From Acetobacter aceti NBRC 14818 (GTDB lineage: Bacteria; Pseudomonadota; Alphaproteobacteria; Acetobacterales; Acetobacteraceae), in the NCBI RefSeq assembly GCF_000193495.2, contig NZ_AP023410.1, positions 3,495,501 to 3,559,500 of the forward strand: a stretch of 64,000 bases of DNA, in the 5' to 3' direction. The position numbers were made by a program, and so were the translations under genes. Positions 27,377 to 37,515 of this stretch are shown here, one piece after another. Under the pieces are notes generated by a model that searched no databases, was not told the origin of the DNA, and worked only from the letters and a program-made list of their open reading frames with translations. The first letter of the stretch is position 1. Every line of letters begins with the position of its first letter.

Positions 27377-28645
27377 CTACACGGGCTGCACCAGAATATG
27401 ATGCTTCTTGCCTGATGAAAGCTTGATCGAGCCGTCTACGGCATCCGCCAGCGAGACGATCTGTCCTTCGTCCTTGATCTGTACATCGTTCACACGTGCG
27501 CCACCGCCACGGATCAGGCGGCGTGCCTCGCCATTACTGGTTGCGAGACCCGCTTCCGTGAAAATCCTGAATGCAGGCAGACCCGCTTCAAGATCGGCAC
27601 GAGGCAGCGTGCGGGTCGGCAGGGCGGTCGCTGTCGTGCCTGCCTCAAAAACCTTGCGGGCTGTTTCTTCGGCTTCTTCTGCCGCCGCGCGACCGTGACA
27701 CAGGGCCGTGGCTTCCGTGGCGAGGATCTTCTTCGCCTCGTTGATGCTCGCACCTTCAAGTGCGCCGAGACGGTCGCACTCTTCAATTGGCAGATCTGAG
27801 AACAGCTTCAGGAAACGGCCAACATCGGCGTCTTCCGTGTTGCGCCAGAACTGCCAGTATTCGAACACCGGCAATTTCGCGGCTGACAGCCAGACTGCAC
27901 CCTTTGCGCTTTTGCCCATCTTCGCGCCGGAAGCCGTGGTCAGGAGTGGAGCGGTGAGGCCGAACACCTGCTTGCTGTCGGTGCGCCGGACAAGGTCTAT
28001 GCCCGAGACAATATTGCCCCACTGGTCCGAGCCGCCCATCTGAAGCGTCACGCCGTAACGGCGGTTCAGTTCGCGGAAATCGAAGGACTGCAGGATGGAG
28101 TAATTGAATTCGAGAAACGTCAAACCCTGCTCACGTTCCAGACGGGAGCGGACAGAGTCGAAGGAAAGCATCCGGTTGACCGAGAAATGCACGCCTACTT
28201 CGCGTAGCAGTTCGATGTAGGAAAGCTTGTCGAGCCAGTCGGCGTTGTTGGCCAGAACCGCATCGGATGGGCCTTCTCCAAACGTCATCATCTGACGGAG
28301 ACTGCCTTCGATACCTGCGATGTTTTTGGCGATGGTGTCGTCCGACATCAGCGAACGCGCTTCCTCGCGGAAAGACGGATCGCCGATCTTCGCTGTGCCG
28401 CCGCCAAGAAGGGCGACCGGACGGTGTCCGTGCTTCTGAAGCAGACGCAGCAGCATGATCTGGGTGGCGGAGCCGACATGCAGACTGTCAGCCGTCGGAT
28501 CAAAACCGATATAGCCCGTGACAGGTCCGGCGAGCATGGCCGCATCAAGTGCTTCCGCATCCGTGCACTGGAAGAGGAAGCCGCGAGCCTGAGCTTCGCG
28601 CATGAAAGGGCTACGGAAATCTGTGGGAGAGGTCTGCTCTGTCAT
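27377..28645 (-). CDS. tyrS: Tyrosyl-tRNA synthetase
   Basis: A 422-residue class I synthetase of the TyrRS-type group. The HIGH-like signature is DSLHVGSATQ (about residues 53-62), and the KMSKS-like loop reads KMGKS in GAKMGKSAKG. Tyrosine-binding and tRNA motifs include FLEFNYSILQSFDF and MGGSDQWGNI. An S4-like domain lies at the C-terminus (AGLATSNGEARRLIRGGGARVND). ATG 28645 is preferred over the GTG directly before it. Confidence 0.97.
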   Translation of the reverse strand: MTEQTSPTDFRSPFMREAQARGFLFQCTDAEALDAAMLAGPVTGYIGFDPTADSLHVGSATQIMLLRLLQKHGHRPVALLGGGTAKIGDPSFREEARSLMSDDTIAKNIAGIEGSLRQMMTFGEGPSDAVLANNADWLDKLSYIELLREVGVHFSVNRMLSFDSVRSRLEREQGLTFLEFNYSILQSFDFRELNRRYGVTLQMGGSDQWGNIVSGIDLVRRTDSKQVFGLTAPLLTTASGAKMGKSAKGAVWLSAAKLPVFEYWQFWRNTEDADVGRFLKLFSDLPIEECDRLGALEGASINEAKKILATEATALCHGRAAAEEAEETARKVFEAGTTATALPTRTLPRADLEAGLPAFRIFTEAGLATSNGEARRLIRGGGARVNDVQIKDEGQIVSLADAVDGSIKLSSGKKHHILVQPV

Positions 28646-28744
28646 CACCGGTCCTGTTCGTCTCGCGGCGTTGCTTTACCACGAGGGACCGGCGGACGGA
28701 ACCGCAGGACAGCGCCAGAGTTGCACTGTCCTGCGAAAGTTCGA

Positions 28745-29410
28745 TCAGTCTGCGGCGAGGGCCAGACTGCGACGGGCCATGACGGTGCTGACATGGTCTT
28801 CAAGCGCGTCAACGACCTGATCGGCCTGCTTGGCGAAGATATGGTCGGCATCCGGGAAGATGCGGTAATCGACCTGTACGTTCTTCTGCGTGTTCAGCTT
28901 GTCCACCAGCTTGTGGATGGCGGGCTCAGGCGCGAGATCGTCCTTGCCACCGGCAATCATCAGACCACCGCAAGGGCAGGGAGCCAGAAAGCCGAAGTCA
29001 TAATGCGCGGCCGGAGGGGCCACACTGATCCAGCCCGTGACTTCCGGCCGACGCATCAGCAACTGCATGCCGACAAACGCGCCGAAGGAATAACCGGCGA
29101 TCCAGAGCGCACCAGCGTTCGGGTTGACGGCCTGCATCCAGTCGAGGGCCGCAGCGGCATCGGAAATTTCTCCGATACCACCGTCATAACGTCCCTGCGA
29201 ACGACCAACGCCACGCGAGTTGTAGCGCATGACGGAAAAGCCCATTTTTTCAAATGAACGATACATCGCATAGGTGATGCGGTTGTTCATGGTTCCGCCG
29301 TGCAGCGGGTGGGGGTGGAGCACGAGGGCGAGCGGCGCATTCGGCTCGCTCGAGTGATGGTAACGTCCTTCAAGGCGGCCATCAGGGCCGGCGAACATAA
29401 CCTCAGGCAT
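28745..29410 (-). CDS. Alpha/beta hydrolase
   Basis: A 221-residue alpha/beta-hydrolase fold protein. The family motif HPHPLHGGTMNN follows the first strands. The nucleophile elbow GYSFGAF supplies Ser, DDLAPE the Asp and DADHIF the His. This small group is often annotated as a putative esterase or dienelactone-hydrolase-like protein; substrate unknown. ATG 29410 gives the usual N-terminus; the frame extends upstream without support. Confidence 0.88.
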   Translation of the reverse strand: MPEVMFAGPDGRLEGRYHHSSEPNAPLALVLHPHPLHGGTMNNRITYAMYRSFEKMGFSVMRYNSRGVGRSQGRYDGGIGEISDAAAALDWMQAVNPNAGALWIAGYSFGAFVGMQLLMRRPEVTGWISVAPPAAHYDFGFLAPCPCGGLMIAGGKDDLAPEPAIHKLVDKLNTQKNVQVDYRIFPDADHIFAKQADQVVDALEDHVSTVMARRSLALAAD

Positions 29411-30004
29411 TATGTTTCCGCAATTTTCTGGCTTCCGTCCCTGGGCATGACTGGAAACCTGTTTAGAGGACTCTGTCCGGAAAGAAGCGATGCCTCGCAT
29501 TCCCTGCCGGGTTCGAAATCAAAAACACCCCTGATACCAGAGGTACAAACCGGCTTTTCGGAGACATTCACCTCTTCCGGAAAGCCGTCATAATGTTTTC
29601 ACTTGCGTGACATGGTGGGACGCTTAATCTAGCACTATTCGGGTCGGAATGTGCGCATAACCTGCGTCAGTCGGGTAAACCGTGCGTTGCACCGGTCGCA
29701 ATCCTTGTTCCTTTGCGGCGTTCAACAGCCACTCTGGTGTGTCTGGCCGACAGCCTGTCAACCAGAGTTGACTCGGCGGCAGGACCATCCATTATGGTCT
29801 CCGGGCTGCGGCATTGCTGCAACATGCGCCGGGCTTGGCGGACCCGATCAATGTTTCCCACGAATCGTGTCCCTTGAGCCACATATAGCGGTTTGAGAAC
29901 GCAGTTTGCCACATAAATCGTATAATTGTGATCAAAGTCATTGAAAACGGTGGAGAAACCACTCCCGTCCCGTCTTCCGATCCTGAGTGAAAAGCCCGAT
30001 TGCC
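29411..30004. other. Long divergent intergenic region
   Basis: About 590 bp between the hydrolase (minus) and cysteine desulfurase (plus) genes. A long imperfect hairpin (29550-29560 with 29576-29586, one G-T pair) lies upstream of the hydrolase. A tataat hexamer at 29921-29926 could be the -10 of the desulfurase promoter, but no matching -35 is seen. No gene, tRNA or mobile element recognised. Confidence 0.4.
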
Positions 30005-31102
30005 ATGATTTATCTTGATGCCAACGCGACAGAGCCGTTGCGTCCGGAAGGACGGGAGGCGGCCATGGAAGCGATGGCTGTTGTCGGCAATCCTTCATCG
30101 CCTCACAGCGCTGGAAGGCAGGCTCGCGCCATTCTGGATCACGCCCGCCGCAGCATCTCGACTCATCTCGGTGTGCATCCGGACAACTGCATCTTCACCT
30201 CTGGTGGCACCGAGGCTAACACGCTGGCCGTGAAAGGTTTGGGAAAAGGACGCCGCCGCCTTGTCGGCGCTACGGAACATGATGCCGTGCGCAAGGCGTC
30301 CGATGATGCGGACCGGGTGGAAGTGCTGCCCGTTCTGCCCGATGGGCGGATCGACCTCGCTGTTCTGGAAGAAAAGCTGTCAGACCGGTCTCAGGAAACG
30401 CTTGTCTGCGTGATGCTGGCCAATAACGAAACCGGCGTTATCAATCCCATGAGCGAGGTCAGCCGTCTCTGCCGCGCCGCACAGGCGAAGCTGCATGTCG
30501 ATGCTGTTCAGGCTGTGGGTCGTCTGCCGGTCAGTCTCACTGAGTTGGGAGCGGACAGCGTCGCTCTCTCAGGACATAAATTCGGGGGACTAAAAGGGAC
30601 CGGTGCTCTGGTGCTGGCTGGGAACGGGCCGGTTGTGGTGCCGCCCATGCAGGCTGGAGGCGGGCAGGAACGGGGACGGCGAGGCGGGACACAGGCGCTG
30701 CCTGCCATTGCCTCCATGTCGGCTGCTCTGGATGCTGCTCTGGCGCAGCCTGTCGAACTGAGTGCACTGCGCGACAGGCTTGAGGCGGCGGTTTTGCAAC
30801 AGGGGGTGGTGGTCTGTGGCGCGGATGCTCCCAGACTGACAAATACAGCCTGCCTTGTGCTGCCTGGTGTTCGCAGTGAGGCGCAACTGATTGCGCTGGA
30901 TCTGGCCGGATTCTGCGTCTCGGCAGGATCAGCTTGTTCGTCAGGCAAGGTTGGCGGTTCGCATGTGTTGCATGCGATGGGACTGGGTGATCTGGCGGGA
31001 AATGCGCTGCGTGTGTCTTTGCCGTGGAACGTAGAAGCCAGTCATATCGATGAATTTATCGAGGCCTACACCATGATGGTCATCCGACGGAAAGCAGACT
31101 GA
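30005..31102 (+). CDS. Cysteine desulfurase (NifS/IscS-like)
   Basis: A 365-residue class V PLP enzyme that takes sulfur from cysteine. N-terminal MIYLDANATEPL, cofactor-binding SGGTEANTLAVKG and NNETGVINP are typical. The PLP lysine is in LSGHKFGGLKGTGAL, and the persulfide Cys in SAGSACSSGK. Start ATG 30005 fits the family; GTG 29987 is possible. No iscU, sufB or tRNA-thiolation gene is adjacent, so whether it serves Fe-S clusters or thiolation is open. Confidence 0.93.
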   Translation: MIYLDANATEPLRPEGREAAMEAMAVVGNPSSPHSAGRQARAILDHARRSISTHLGVHPDNCIFTSGGTEANTLAVKGLGKGRRRLVGATEHDAVRKASDDADRVEVLPVLPDGRIDLAVLEEKLSDRSQETLVCVMLANNETGVINPMSEVSRLCRAAQAKLHVDAVQAVGRLPVSLTELGADSVALSGHKFGGLKGTGALVLAGNGPVVVPPMQAGGGQERGRRGGTQALPAIASMSAALDAALAQPVELSALRDRLEAAVLQQGVVVCGADAPRLTNTACLVLPGVRSEAQLIALDLAGFCVSAGSACSSGKVGGSHVLHAMGLGDLAGNALRVSLPWNVEASHIDEFIEAYTMMVIRRKAD

Positions 31103-31123
31103 GAGAAGATGTTTCTCCGCCTG

Positions 31124-31972
31124 TCAGCGGGAAAGATCGCTCCAGCCGATCAGATCGGTATGTGAATCGGCCAGACCGGCCCGAAAGCCGGGACTGCACA
31201 GCGCTGCCAGTTCGGCTTCATGCTCATACGTTGGCATCAGCTTTTGAAGCAGTGCGTTCTTGTGCGTGGCGGGGTGGAAATAGATTTCCGAGACGCCATC
31301 GGGGAGATGTGCCGCCAGTGCCGCGACCCGGTCCGGCGTCATGTGCCCGCTCCACTCGATGCCGAAACACCAGTCGTTCGTCACCATGCCAGCGGAGCGC
31401 GCCTGCCAGCGCAGCAGTCTTGTCCAGTGACGGAGGGCTGCCGCGCCAAAGCTGTCAACATAGGTGCCCGCCGCCATGAGTGGCTCAGACGGTTCCAGTG
31501 GCACACGCACGGCACGGAGCCCGTGCCGTTTGCCGCTTTCGATCATCAGCTTCCCGACGGTCGGGTGCAGATGCATGTGCTTGTGGGCATTGGCATGGTC
31601 GAGCGTAAGGCCCGTTCGTGCAAAAGCCGCAAACTGTGCCTCGATTTCGGCTGCGAGCTGTTTCCGGACTGCGGGCCGGAAGAAATAGTTGATGCCCAGC
31701 TTCAGCTGATCGGACGGAAACTGTCCGTCAGAAGAAACCAGCAGCGGAATTTCGGATGGGGGAAGGACGCACGGCCCTTCGATCACCACCAGATGAAGCC
31801 CGACTTTCAGTGTCGGGATTCGTCTGGCGCGTTCGATGGCATCCTCGACCGCAGGACCGGCCATCATCAGGCTGGCTGTGGAGAGAACGCCGTCGCGGTG
31901 TGCGATCTCGATGGCTTCGTTGACTTCGACGGACAGGCCGAAGTCATCGGAGGAAATGATCGCGCGCCGCAT
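31124..31972 (-). CDS. hpnK: Hopanoid-associated sugar deacetylase
   Basis: A 282-residue YdjC-fold deacetylase. The N-terminal IISSDDFGLS carries the metal-binding Asp pair, VGLHLVVIEGP the first His, and THKN-like HANAHKHMHLHPTV the following histidines. In characterised hopanoid pathways HpnK removes the acetyl group from GlcNAc-linked bacteriohopanetetrol made by HpnI, before HpnJ contracts the ring. ATG 31972 lies 10 bp after the hpnJ stop. Last gene of the dxs-hpnM-I-J-K run. Confidence 0.93.
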   Translation of the reverse strand: MRRAIISSDDFGLSVEVNEAIEIAHRDGVLSTASLMMAGPAVEDAIERARRIPTLKVGLHLVVIEGPCVLPPSEIPLLVSSDGQFPSDQLKLGINYFFRPAVRKQLAAEIEAQFAAFARTGLTLDHANAHKHMHLHPTVGKLMIESGKRHGLRAVRVPLEPSEPLMAAGTYVDSFGAAALRHWTRLLRWQARSAGMVTNDWCFGIEWSGHMTPDRVAALAAHLPDGVSEIYFHPATHKNALLQKLMPTYEHEAELAALCSPGFRAGLADSHTDLIGWSDLSR

Positions 31973-31982
31973 GGTGGCTGGA

Positions 31983-33407
31983 TCAGGCCGCGTGACGGTC
32001 ACGCAGGAAGTGGAAGAACTCCACACCTTCACGCAGACGACGCTTCATCATCTGCGGGCTACGCACCATTTCGCTGACGATGGAGGCGATCTTCGGAGCG
32101 CGGAAGTAGAACTTCTTGTAGAACTCCTCCACGCCATTGAAGATTTCCGTGTGCGACAGGTGCGGGTAATGCAGCGGAGCCATCTGCACGCCGTTCTCGT
32201 CGATCAGCTCAGCGTGGGATTCATCGAACCAGCCATTCTCGATCGCTTCCTTGTGCAGGGCCGTGCCTGGATACGGGGCGGCGAGAGAGACCTGCAGCGT
32301 GTGCGGGTTGATGTCCTTGGCGAACTGGATGGTTTCCTGAATAGTCTCCTTCGTCTCGCCCGGCAGGCCGAGGATGAAGGTGCCGTGGATCTTGATGCCG
32401 AGCTCGTGGCAGTTCTTGGTGAACTCACGCGCCACTTCGACGCGCATGCCCTTCTTGATGTTGTGAAGGATCTGCTGGTTGCCGCTTTCGTAGCCGACGA
32501 GCAGCAGGCGCAGGCCGTTGTCCTTCAGAATCTCAAGGGTCTTGCGGGGCACATTGGCCTTGGCGTTGCAGGACCATGTGACGCCCAGCTTGCCCAGTTC
32601 CTTGGCGATGGCCTCGGCGCGGGGCAGGTCGTCAGTGAAGGTATCGTCGTCGAAGAAGAATTCTTTCACCTGCGGGAAATACTGCTTCGCCAGACGGATC
32701 TCGGCGGCGACATGCTGCGGGCTGCGCGTGCGGTAGTGGTGACCACCGACCGTCTGCGGCCACAGGCAGAATGTGCAGCGGGATTTACAGCCACGACCCG
32801 TGTAGATTGAGATATACGGGTGCATCAGATAGCCGATGAAGTAGTCTTCGATCTTGAGGTCGCGCTTGTAGACCTCCGTCACGAACGGCAGGCTGTCCAT
32901 GTTCTCGATCATGGCGCGGTCACGGTTGTTGATGATCTCGCCTTCACTGTTGCGATAGCTGATGCCGTCAACGTCCTTGAATTCGCGACCTTCGGCGATT
33001 TCCTTGATCGTGAAGTCGAACTCGTTACGGGCGACAAAGTCCACGACCGGTGCCTTGAGCAGGCTTTCTTCAGGCTGAACCGCAACCTTCGCGCCGACGA
33101 ACCCGATCTTGATGTTGGGATTCACGTCCTTGATCATCTGCGCGACTTCGACGTCCTTGGTGAAGGACGGCGTCGAGGTATGGATGATGACCAGATCGCG
33201 GTTTTTCACATCCTCAAGAATCGGCTCCATGCCGATGCCAGCGGGAGGCGCGTCAATCAGGCGGCTGCCTTCGACAAGTGCGGCAGGCTGGGCCAACCAT
33301 GTCGGATACCAGAAAGATTTGATCTCGCGCTTGGCCTGATAGCGCGAACCAGCGCCTCCATCGAACCCGTCGAAAGTGGGAGGCTGCAGAAACAGGGTCT
33401 TTAACAT
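31983..33407 (-). CDS. hpnJ: Hopanoid radical SAM protein, cyclitol-ether forming
   Basis: A 474-residue B12-binding-type radical SAM protein. An N-terminal Rossmann-like domain occupies about residues 1-180. The [4Fe-4S]-SAM motif is GCKSRCTFCLWP (CxxxCxxC), then GHHYRTRSPQHV and late motifs such as GTFILGLPGETKETI. HpnJ converts the glucosamine of bacteriohopanetetrol glucosamine into the five-membered cyclitol ether. ATG 33407 has an aagga ribosome site. It is followed after 10 bp by hpnK. Confidence 0.95.
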   Translation of the reverse strand: MLKTLFLQPPTFDGFDGGAGSRYQAKREIKSFWYPTWLAQPAALVEGSRLIDAPPAGIGMEPILEDVKNRDLVIIHTSTPSFTKDVEVAQMIKDVNPNIKIGFVGAKVAVQPEESLLKAPVVDFVARNEFDFTIKEIAEGREFKDVDGISYRNSEGEIINNRDRAMIENMDSLPFVTEVYKRDLKIEDYFIGYLMHPYISIYTGRGCKSRCTFCLWPQTVGGHHYRTRSPQHVAAEIRLAKQYFPQVKEFFFDDDTFTDDLPRAEAIAKELGKLGVTWSCNAKANVPRKTLEILKDNGLRLLLVGYESGNQQILHNIKKGMRVEVAREFTKNCHELGIKIHGTFILGLPGETKETIQETIQFAKDINPHTLQVSLAAPYPGTALHKEAIENGWFDESHAELIDENGVQMAPLHYPHLSHTEIFNGVEEFYKKFYFRAPKIASIVSEMVRSPQMMKRRLREGVEFFHFLRDRHAA

Positions 33408-33565
33408 GCGCGAAATCCTTAATCTGGGCATTCGCCGAAACAAAAAGTTGCAGACGCGTATCGCCAGCGGGGACGCATGGCAAGTGTTCGCTGCGGAAAG
33501 ATGCGTGGTCGAACTCTCAAAAGGCGACTGCCGGCACGACCCTCGGCTCCATGTTCATGAGGGTT

Positions 33566-34756
33566 TCAGGGACCGTCATTGGGAGAAAGTGGTGTGCCGA
33601 CAGGCGGAACGGAAGGGGCGACGGCAGGATGGGAGGTGACATGCATGGTATGTCCTCGCCAGTCCACGCGTGACCCGGTCATGCTGCCGACCATGACGGC
33701 GGCTGAAAGCCAGTCACGGAAAGGCAGCAGAAGAAGTGGGAGAAGGGATCTCTGTCCGACAGTCCGGTCCATTGCAAACGCGCAGAGCGCCCGAAAGGCC
33801 CATCCCCATAGAAAAAATGTCAGAAAAGCAGATGCATGTGGTTGCAAAAGCACAGCGAACGAAAGCCAGAACAGCGGCAGCTGAATGGCGGAAGCCAGAT
33901 AACCTGCCGGAGCAAGGGCGCGGACCGTCCGTCCCCAGCGCAGTTCGTGGACCAGCAGATCCGTGAACGTGGTTTCAGCGATTGTGGTCCATGTCATGGT
34001 TTCAGCAATTGAGATGTCCTGCCCATGAGCGCGGACAAGGCGTCCCAGAATGGCGTCATCCGCGACATGGGACACCAGGGCCTGAAACCCGCCGACCTGT
34101 TCGAGAGTCGTGCGGGAGAGAGCCATGGTAGCACCCAGACAGTCCTGTCGTCCCAGATAGCGGGACAGCAGGACGCCGGGCAGGAAATTATGATTGATCT
34201 GGCAGGCAGCGAACAGGCGCGGGATGTTCCGGCTGGCAGGCAGCCCGGCATAGATTGTGGTCACCAGCCCTGTGTCCGGCTGTACAAGCTTTTTGACCAC
34301 CTGTTGCAGATAATCCGGACTCACATGAATATCAGAGTCGGAAATAACCAGCAGATCGTACCGGGCTTTCGGTAGCATGTTGATCAGATTGCCGACCTTG
34401 CGGTTGTCGCCATGCTGCGTGCCGTTGATGACAAGGCACATATCAATGTGAGGGTGCCGCTTCTGAAGATGCTCAACCATTTCGATGGCAGGATCATTGG
34501 CGCGCTGAACCCCAAAAACAATCTGGAATACCGGATAGTCCTGCGTGCAGAAACTCTCCAGAGCTTCTGCAAGAAGCGGTTCGTCACCATGAAGAGGCTT
34601 CAGGATGGTGACCGGCGGCTGACGATTATACGCAGTTGTCGCTTTCTTCTCATTCGAGCGAAAACGGATCACCAGCAATGTGCCGAGTGCAGCCTGAACA
34701 GTTCCAGCGATGCCGATGGCATCGCAGAGAATGGCGAGATCATGCAGGAGGGTCAT
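33566..34756 (-). CDS. hpnI: Hopanoid glycosyltransferase
   Basis: A 396-residue GT2-family membrane glycosyltransferase. One N-terminal helix (LAILCDAIGIAGTVQAALG) is followed by VTILKPLHGDEPLLAEALESF, then the nucleotide-metal motif SDSDIHV, GRQDCLGATMALSR, the acceptor-region DDAILGRLVRAHG, and the RWGRTVRA motif. Two or more helices close the protein. HpnI adds GlcNAc to bacteriohopanetetrol. ATG 34756 is used; TTG 34846 would abut the hpnM stop and add 30 unlikely residues. Confidence 0.92.
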   Translation of the reverse strand: MTLLHDLAILCDAIGIAGTVQAALGTLLVIRFRSNEKKATTAYNRQPPVTILKPLHGDEPLLAEALESFCTQDYPVFQIVFGVQRANDPAIEMVEHLQKRHPHIDMCLVINGTQHGDNRKVGNLINMLPKARYDLLVISDSDIHVSPDYLQQVVKKLVQPDTGLVTTIYAGLPASRNIPRLFAACQINHNFLPGVLLSRYLGRQDCLGATMALSRTTLEQVGGFQALVSHVADDAILGRLVRAHGQDISIAETMTWTTIAETTFTDLLVHELRWGRTVRALAPAGYLASAIQLPLFWLSFAVLLQPHASAFLTFFLWGWAFRALCAFAMDRTVGQRSLLPLLLLPFRDWLSAAVMVGSMTGSRVDWRGHTMHVTSHPAVAPSVPPVGTPLSPNDGP

Positions 34757-34842
34757 CAGGGCTGCCGGATAGCGGTCATCTGCATCATATGAAATGCTAC
34801 GGCAGAAAGACCGGTCGCAGGCAGGCTCCGAAGCATGGGAAA

Positions 34843-35475
34843 TCAATCCTCCGAGAAGGTCTTCACTTTTTTGTTCAGGACAGTAATGAGACCGTTCACA
34901 TCACTGGCTGCCAGCGTCGGGCCGAAATCGGAGCGCTGAACGACTACTTGACTGATATGCCCTTCCAGCAACACATCGACAATCTTCCAGCTGCCATTTT
35001 CCTGACGCATGACATAATCGATTTCTGTTCCCTGCGGGTTTTCATCCGAACCGATATGTGTCGTCACCTTCTGCTCGGAGGCGATGGAATACGGGCTGAT
35101 CTCCGGAGAAAGGATGAATTTCGCTCCGGAACCCGGCTTGAAGCTCGAAAGATAACGGGCGACCGTATATTCACGGAATGCGGCCATCAGCTTCTGTTTG
35201 TCGTCGGCGGAAAGCTGCGCATAGCGTGATGCGCCAACGGAAGAGCGCAGAACGCTTTCCAGATCATAGGACTGATCGACAACCGGCGCGAGCTTGCTGG
35301 TCCGTACTGCGAAACTGCCCGAATTCGGCTGCTGGATTGCGTCCAGCGCCTGATTGAGAGCCTGAATCGGCGCCGTGACGGCTGCGGCGTTCTGTGCATG
35401 CGCCCCGAAAGACTGGAAGGAAAGAGAAGCACCAAGGACAAGGGCTGACAGGGCCGGGAACCGTAGTCTGGTCAT
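34843..35475 (-). CDS. hpnM: MlaC/Ttg2-family hopanoid-associated transport protein
   Basis: A 210-residue periplasmic protein with a signal peptide (ALVLGASLSFQSFGAHA). It has the MlaC/toluene-tolerance fold pattern: YDLESVLRSSVGASRYAQLS, FREYTVARYLSSF, YVMRQENGSWKIVDVLLEGHISQVVVQRSDF. MlaC carries phospholipids between membranes; the HpnM version is thought to act in hopanoid or lipid trafficking, though direct evidence is thin. It starts 6 bp after dxs, so is certainly co-transcribed with it. Confidence 0.92.
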   Translation of the reverse strand: MTRLRFPALSALVLGASLSFQSFGAHAQNAAAVTAPIQALNQALDAIQQPNSGSFAVRTSKLAPVVDQSYDLESVLRSSVGASRYAQLSADDKQKLMAAFREYTVARYLSSFKPGSGAKFILSPEISPYSIASEQKVTTHIGSDENPQGTEIDYVMRQENGSWKIVDVLLEGHISQVVVQRSDFGPTLAASDVNGLITVLNKKVKTFSED

Positions 35476-35481
35476 TTGCTT

Positions 35482-37515
35482 TTATACTCCTGAAGCCATT
35501 CTCACAGATGATGGCTGTTCTTCAACGCCCCCCAGCGCATTGAGCGCTGTTTTGACGATATATGGGGCGTTGAGGTGTGCGACGTTGTATTGCTCGAACT
35601 GGCTGTCATGGTCGATGAACATATCCGGGAGCGTCATGGTGCGCAGACGGACGTTGTCGAGCAGGCCGGTCTTTGAAAGATGCTGGGCCACAAACGATCC
35701 GAACCCTCCGACCGAGCCTTCCTCGATGGTGATCAGAACGGCGTGGTCGCGGGCAAGTTGCTCGACAAGCTGCGTATCCAGCGGCTTGGCGAAGCGGGCG
35801 TCGGCGACTGTCGGCGGCAGGCCGTGCGCAGCCAGCTGGTCGGCGGCCTTGAGCACTTCCTGCAGGCGCGGACCGAGCGACAGGATGGCGATGCCACCCT
35901 TCTCGCGGCCGGACTGCTGGCCCATCTCGCGGACGATGCGACCCTTGCCGATCTGGATGATCTCGCCCTTCGCGGGCAGCTCCAGACCGTAGGTGTTGCC
36001 ACGCGGATAGCGCAGGGCGATCGGGCCTTCATCGAACTCGCAGGCCGTGGCCGTCATGTTCAGCAGCTCGATCTCGTCGGACGGCGCCATGATGGTCATG
36101 CCCGGCAGGCAGCCCAGATAGGCGATGTCGAACGAACCCGCATGCGTCGCGCCGTCTGCGCCAACCAGACCGGCGCGGTCGATGGCGAAGCGGACCGGCA
36201 GCTTCTGCAGCACCACATCATGCATGACCTGATCGTAGGCGCGCTGCAGGAAGGTGGAGTAGATCGCGCAGAACGGCCGCAGCCCTTCCGTCGCCATACC
36301 GGCAGCGAAGGTGACGGCGTGCTGTTCGGCGATGCCGACATCGAAGAACCGGTCGGGGAATTTGGTGGCGAACTTGTCGAGACCCGTGCCGGACGGCATG
36401 GCGGCGGTGATCGCGGCGATGCGGTTGTCCGTGGAGGCGCGGTCGATCAGTTCGCGGGCGAAGATGTTGGTCCAGGACGGCGGTCCCGGAGGCGCCTTCT
36501 TCTGCTCGCCGGTGACGACGTTGAACTTCGCCACGGCGTGATACTTGTCGCCCGCGGCCTCGGCCGGCTTGTAGCCATGACCCTTCTCGGTGATGACATG
36601 CAGCAGGATCGGGCCCTGATCCGTGTCGCGCAGGTTGCGCAGGATCGGCACCAGCTGGGTCATATCGTGGCCATCGACGGGGCCGACATAATAGAAGCCA
36701 AGTTCCTCGAACAGCGTGCCGCCGGTGATCATGCCGCGGGCATATTCCTCGGCCTTCTTGGCGGTGCGTTCCAGACGGTTGGGCAGTTTCTTCACGAACT
36801 TCCCGGCGAGGTCACGCAGGCCCATGAACTGGCGCGAGGACATCAGGCGGGAGAGGTAGTTCGACATCGAACCGACCGGCGGCGCGATGGACATCTCGTT
36901 GTCGTTGAGGATGACGATCAGCCGTTCCGCACCCTCACCGGCGACGGCGGCGTTGTTCATCGCCTCATAGGCCATGCCAGCGGAAATCGAGCCGTCGCCG
37001 ATCACCGCGATGACATTGCGCTCGCGGTAGGACGGGTCTTCCTCGGCGCGCAGATGGTGCGCAACCGCCATGCCGAGGCCGGCGGAAATGGAGGTGGAGG
37101 AGTGGGCCGCGCCGAACGGGTCGTATTCGCTCTCGGAGCGGCGGGTGAAGCCCGACAGGCCGCCCGGCTGGCGCAGGGTGCGAATACGGTCACGGCGTCC
37201 GGTGATGATCTTGTGTGGATAGGCCTGATGGCCCACGTCCCAGATCAACCGGTCGTCGGGGGTGTCGAACACGGCGTGGATTGCGACCGTCAGTTCCACC
37301 ACGCCCAGCGAGGCACCGAGGTGGCCGCCTGTCGTGGAGACCGTCTCGACCGTTTCGGAGCGCAGCTCGTCCGCGACCTGCTTCAGCTGGTCAATCGACA
37401 GGTTCCGAAGGTCAACAGGGTGCGAAACACGATCCAGCAACGGAAAGCGCCCACGCGTGGGGATGTTCTTGCTGTCACCTGACGAAGGCTGGGAGGGAGG
37501 TGTGTTCTGGGCCAT
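35482..37515 (-). CDS. dxs: 1-deoxy-D-xylulose-5-phosphate synthase
   Basis: A 677-residue thiamine-diphosphate enzyme that joins pyruvate and glyceraldehyde 3-phosphate, the entry step of the MEP isoprenoid route. Motifs: [16 protein letters not shown], the ThDP motif [17 protein letters not shown], the transketolase pyrimidine part [17 protein letters not shown], and RYPRGN. Slightly longer than the usual 620-640 because of an N-terminal extension of about 30 residues. It heads the hopanoid genes, supplying their isoprenoid precursors, and its product is also the PdxJ substrate. Confidence 0.97.
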   Translation of the reverse strand: MAQNTPPSQPSSGDSKNIPTRGRFPLLDRVSHPVDLRNLSIDQLKQVADELRSETVETVSTTGGHLGASLGVVELTVAIHAVFDTPDDRLIWDVGHQAYPHKIITGRRDRIRTLRQPGGLSGFTRRSESEYDPFGAAHSSTSISAGLGMAVAHHLRAEEDPSYRERNVIAVIGDGSISAGMAYEAMNNAAVAGEGAERLIVILNDNEMSIAPPVGSMSNYLSRLMSSRQFMGLRDLAGKFVKKLPNRLERTAKKAEEYARGMITGGTLFEELGFYYVGPVDGHDMTQLVPILRNLRDTDQGPILLHVITEKGHGYKPAEAAGDKYHAVAKFNVVTGEQKKAPPGPPSWTNIFARELIDRASTDNRIAAITAAMPSGTGLDKFATKFPDRFFDVGIAEQHAVTFAAGMATEGLRPFCAIYSTFLQRAYDQVMHDVVLQKLPVRFAIDRAGLVGADGATHAGSFDIAYLGCLPGMTIMAPSDEIELLNMTATACEFDEGPIALRYPRGNTYGLELPAKGEIIQIGKGRIVREMGQQSGREKGGIAILSLGPRLQEVLKAADQLAAHGLPPTVADARFAKPLDTQLVEQLARDHAVLITIEEGSVGGFGSFVAQHLSKTGLLDNVRLRTMTLPDMFIDHDSQFEQYNVAHLNAPYIVKTALNALGGVEEQPSSVRMASGV

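Noticed and set aside
29667..30098. 143-codon minus-strand frame upstream of the cysteine desulfurase
   Set aside because: Overlaps the desulfurase start and has no recognisable features.
35680..37482. 600-codon open frame antisense to dxs
   Set aside because: It mirrors a GC-rich coding strand; the translation is low-complexity Arg/Gly/Asp-rich with no domain, while dxs is unmistakable.
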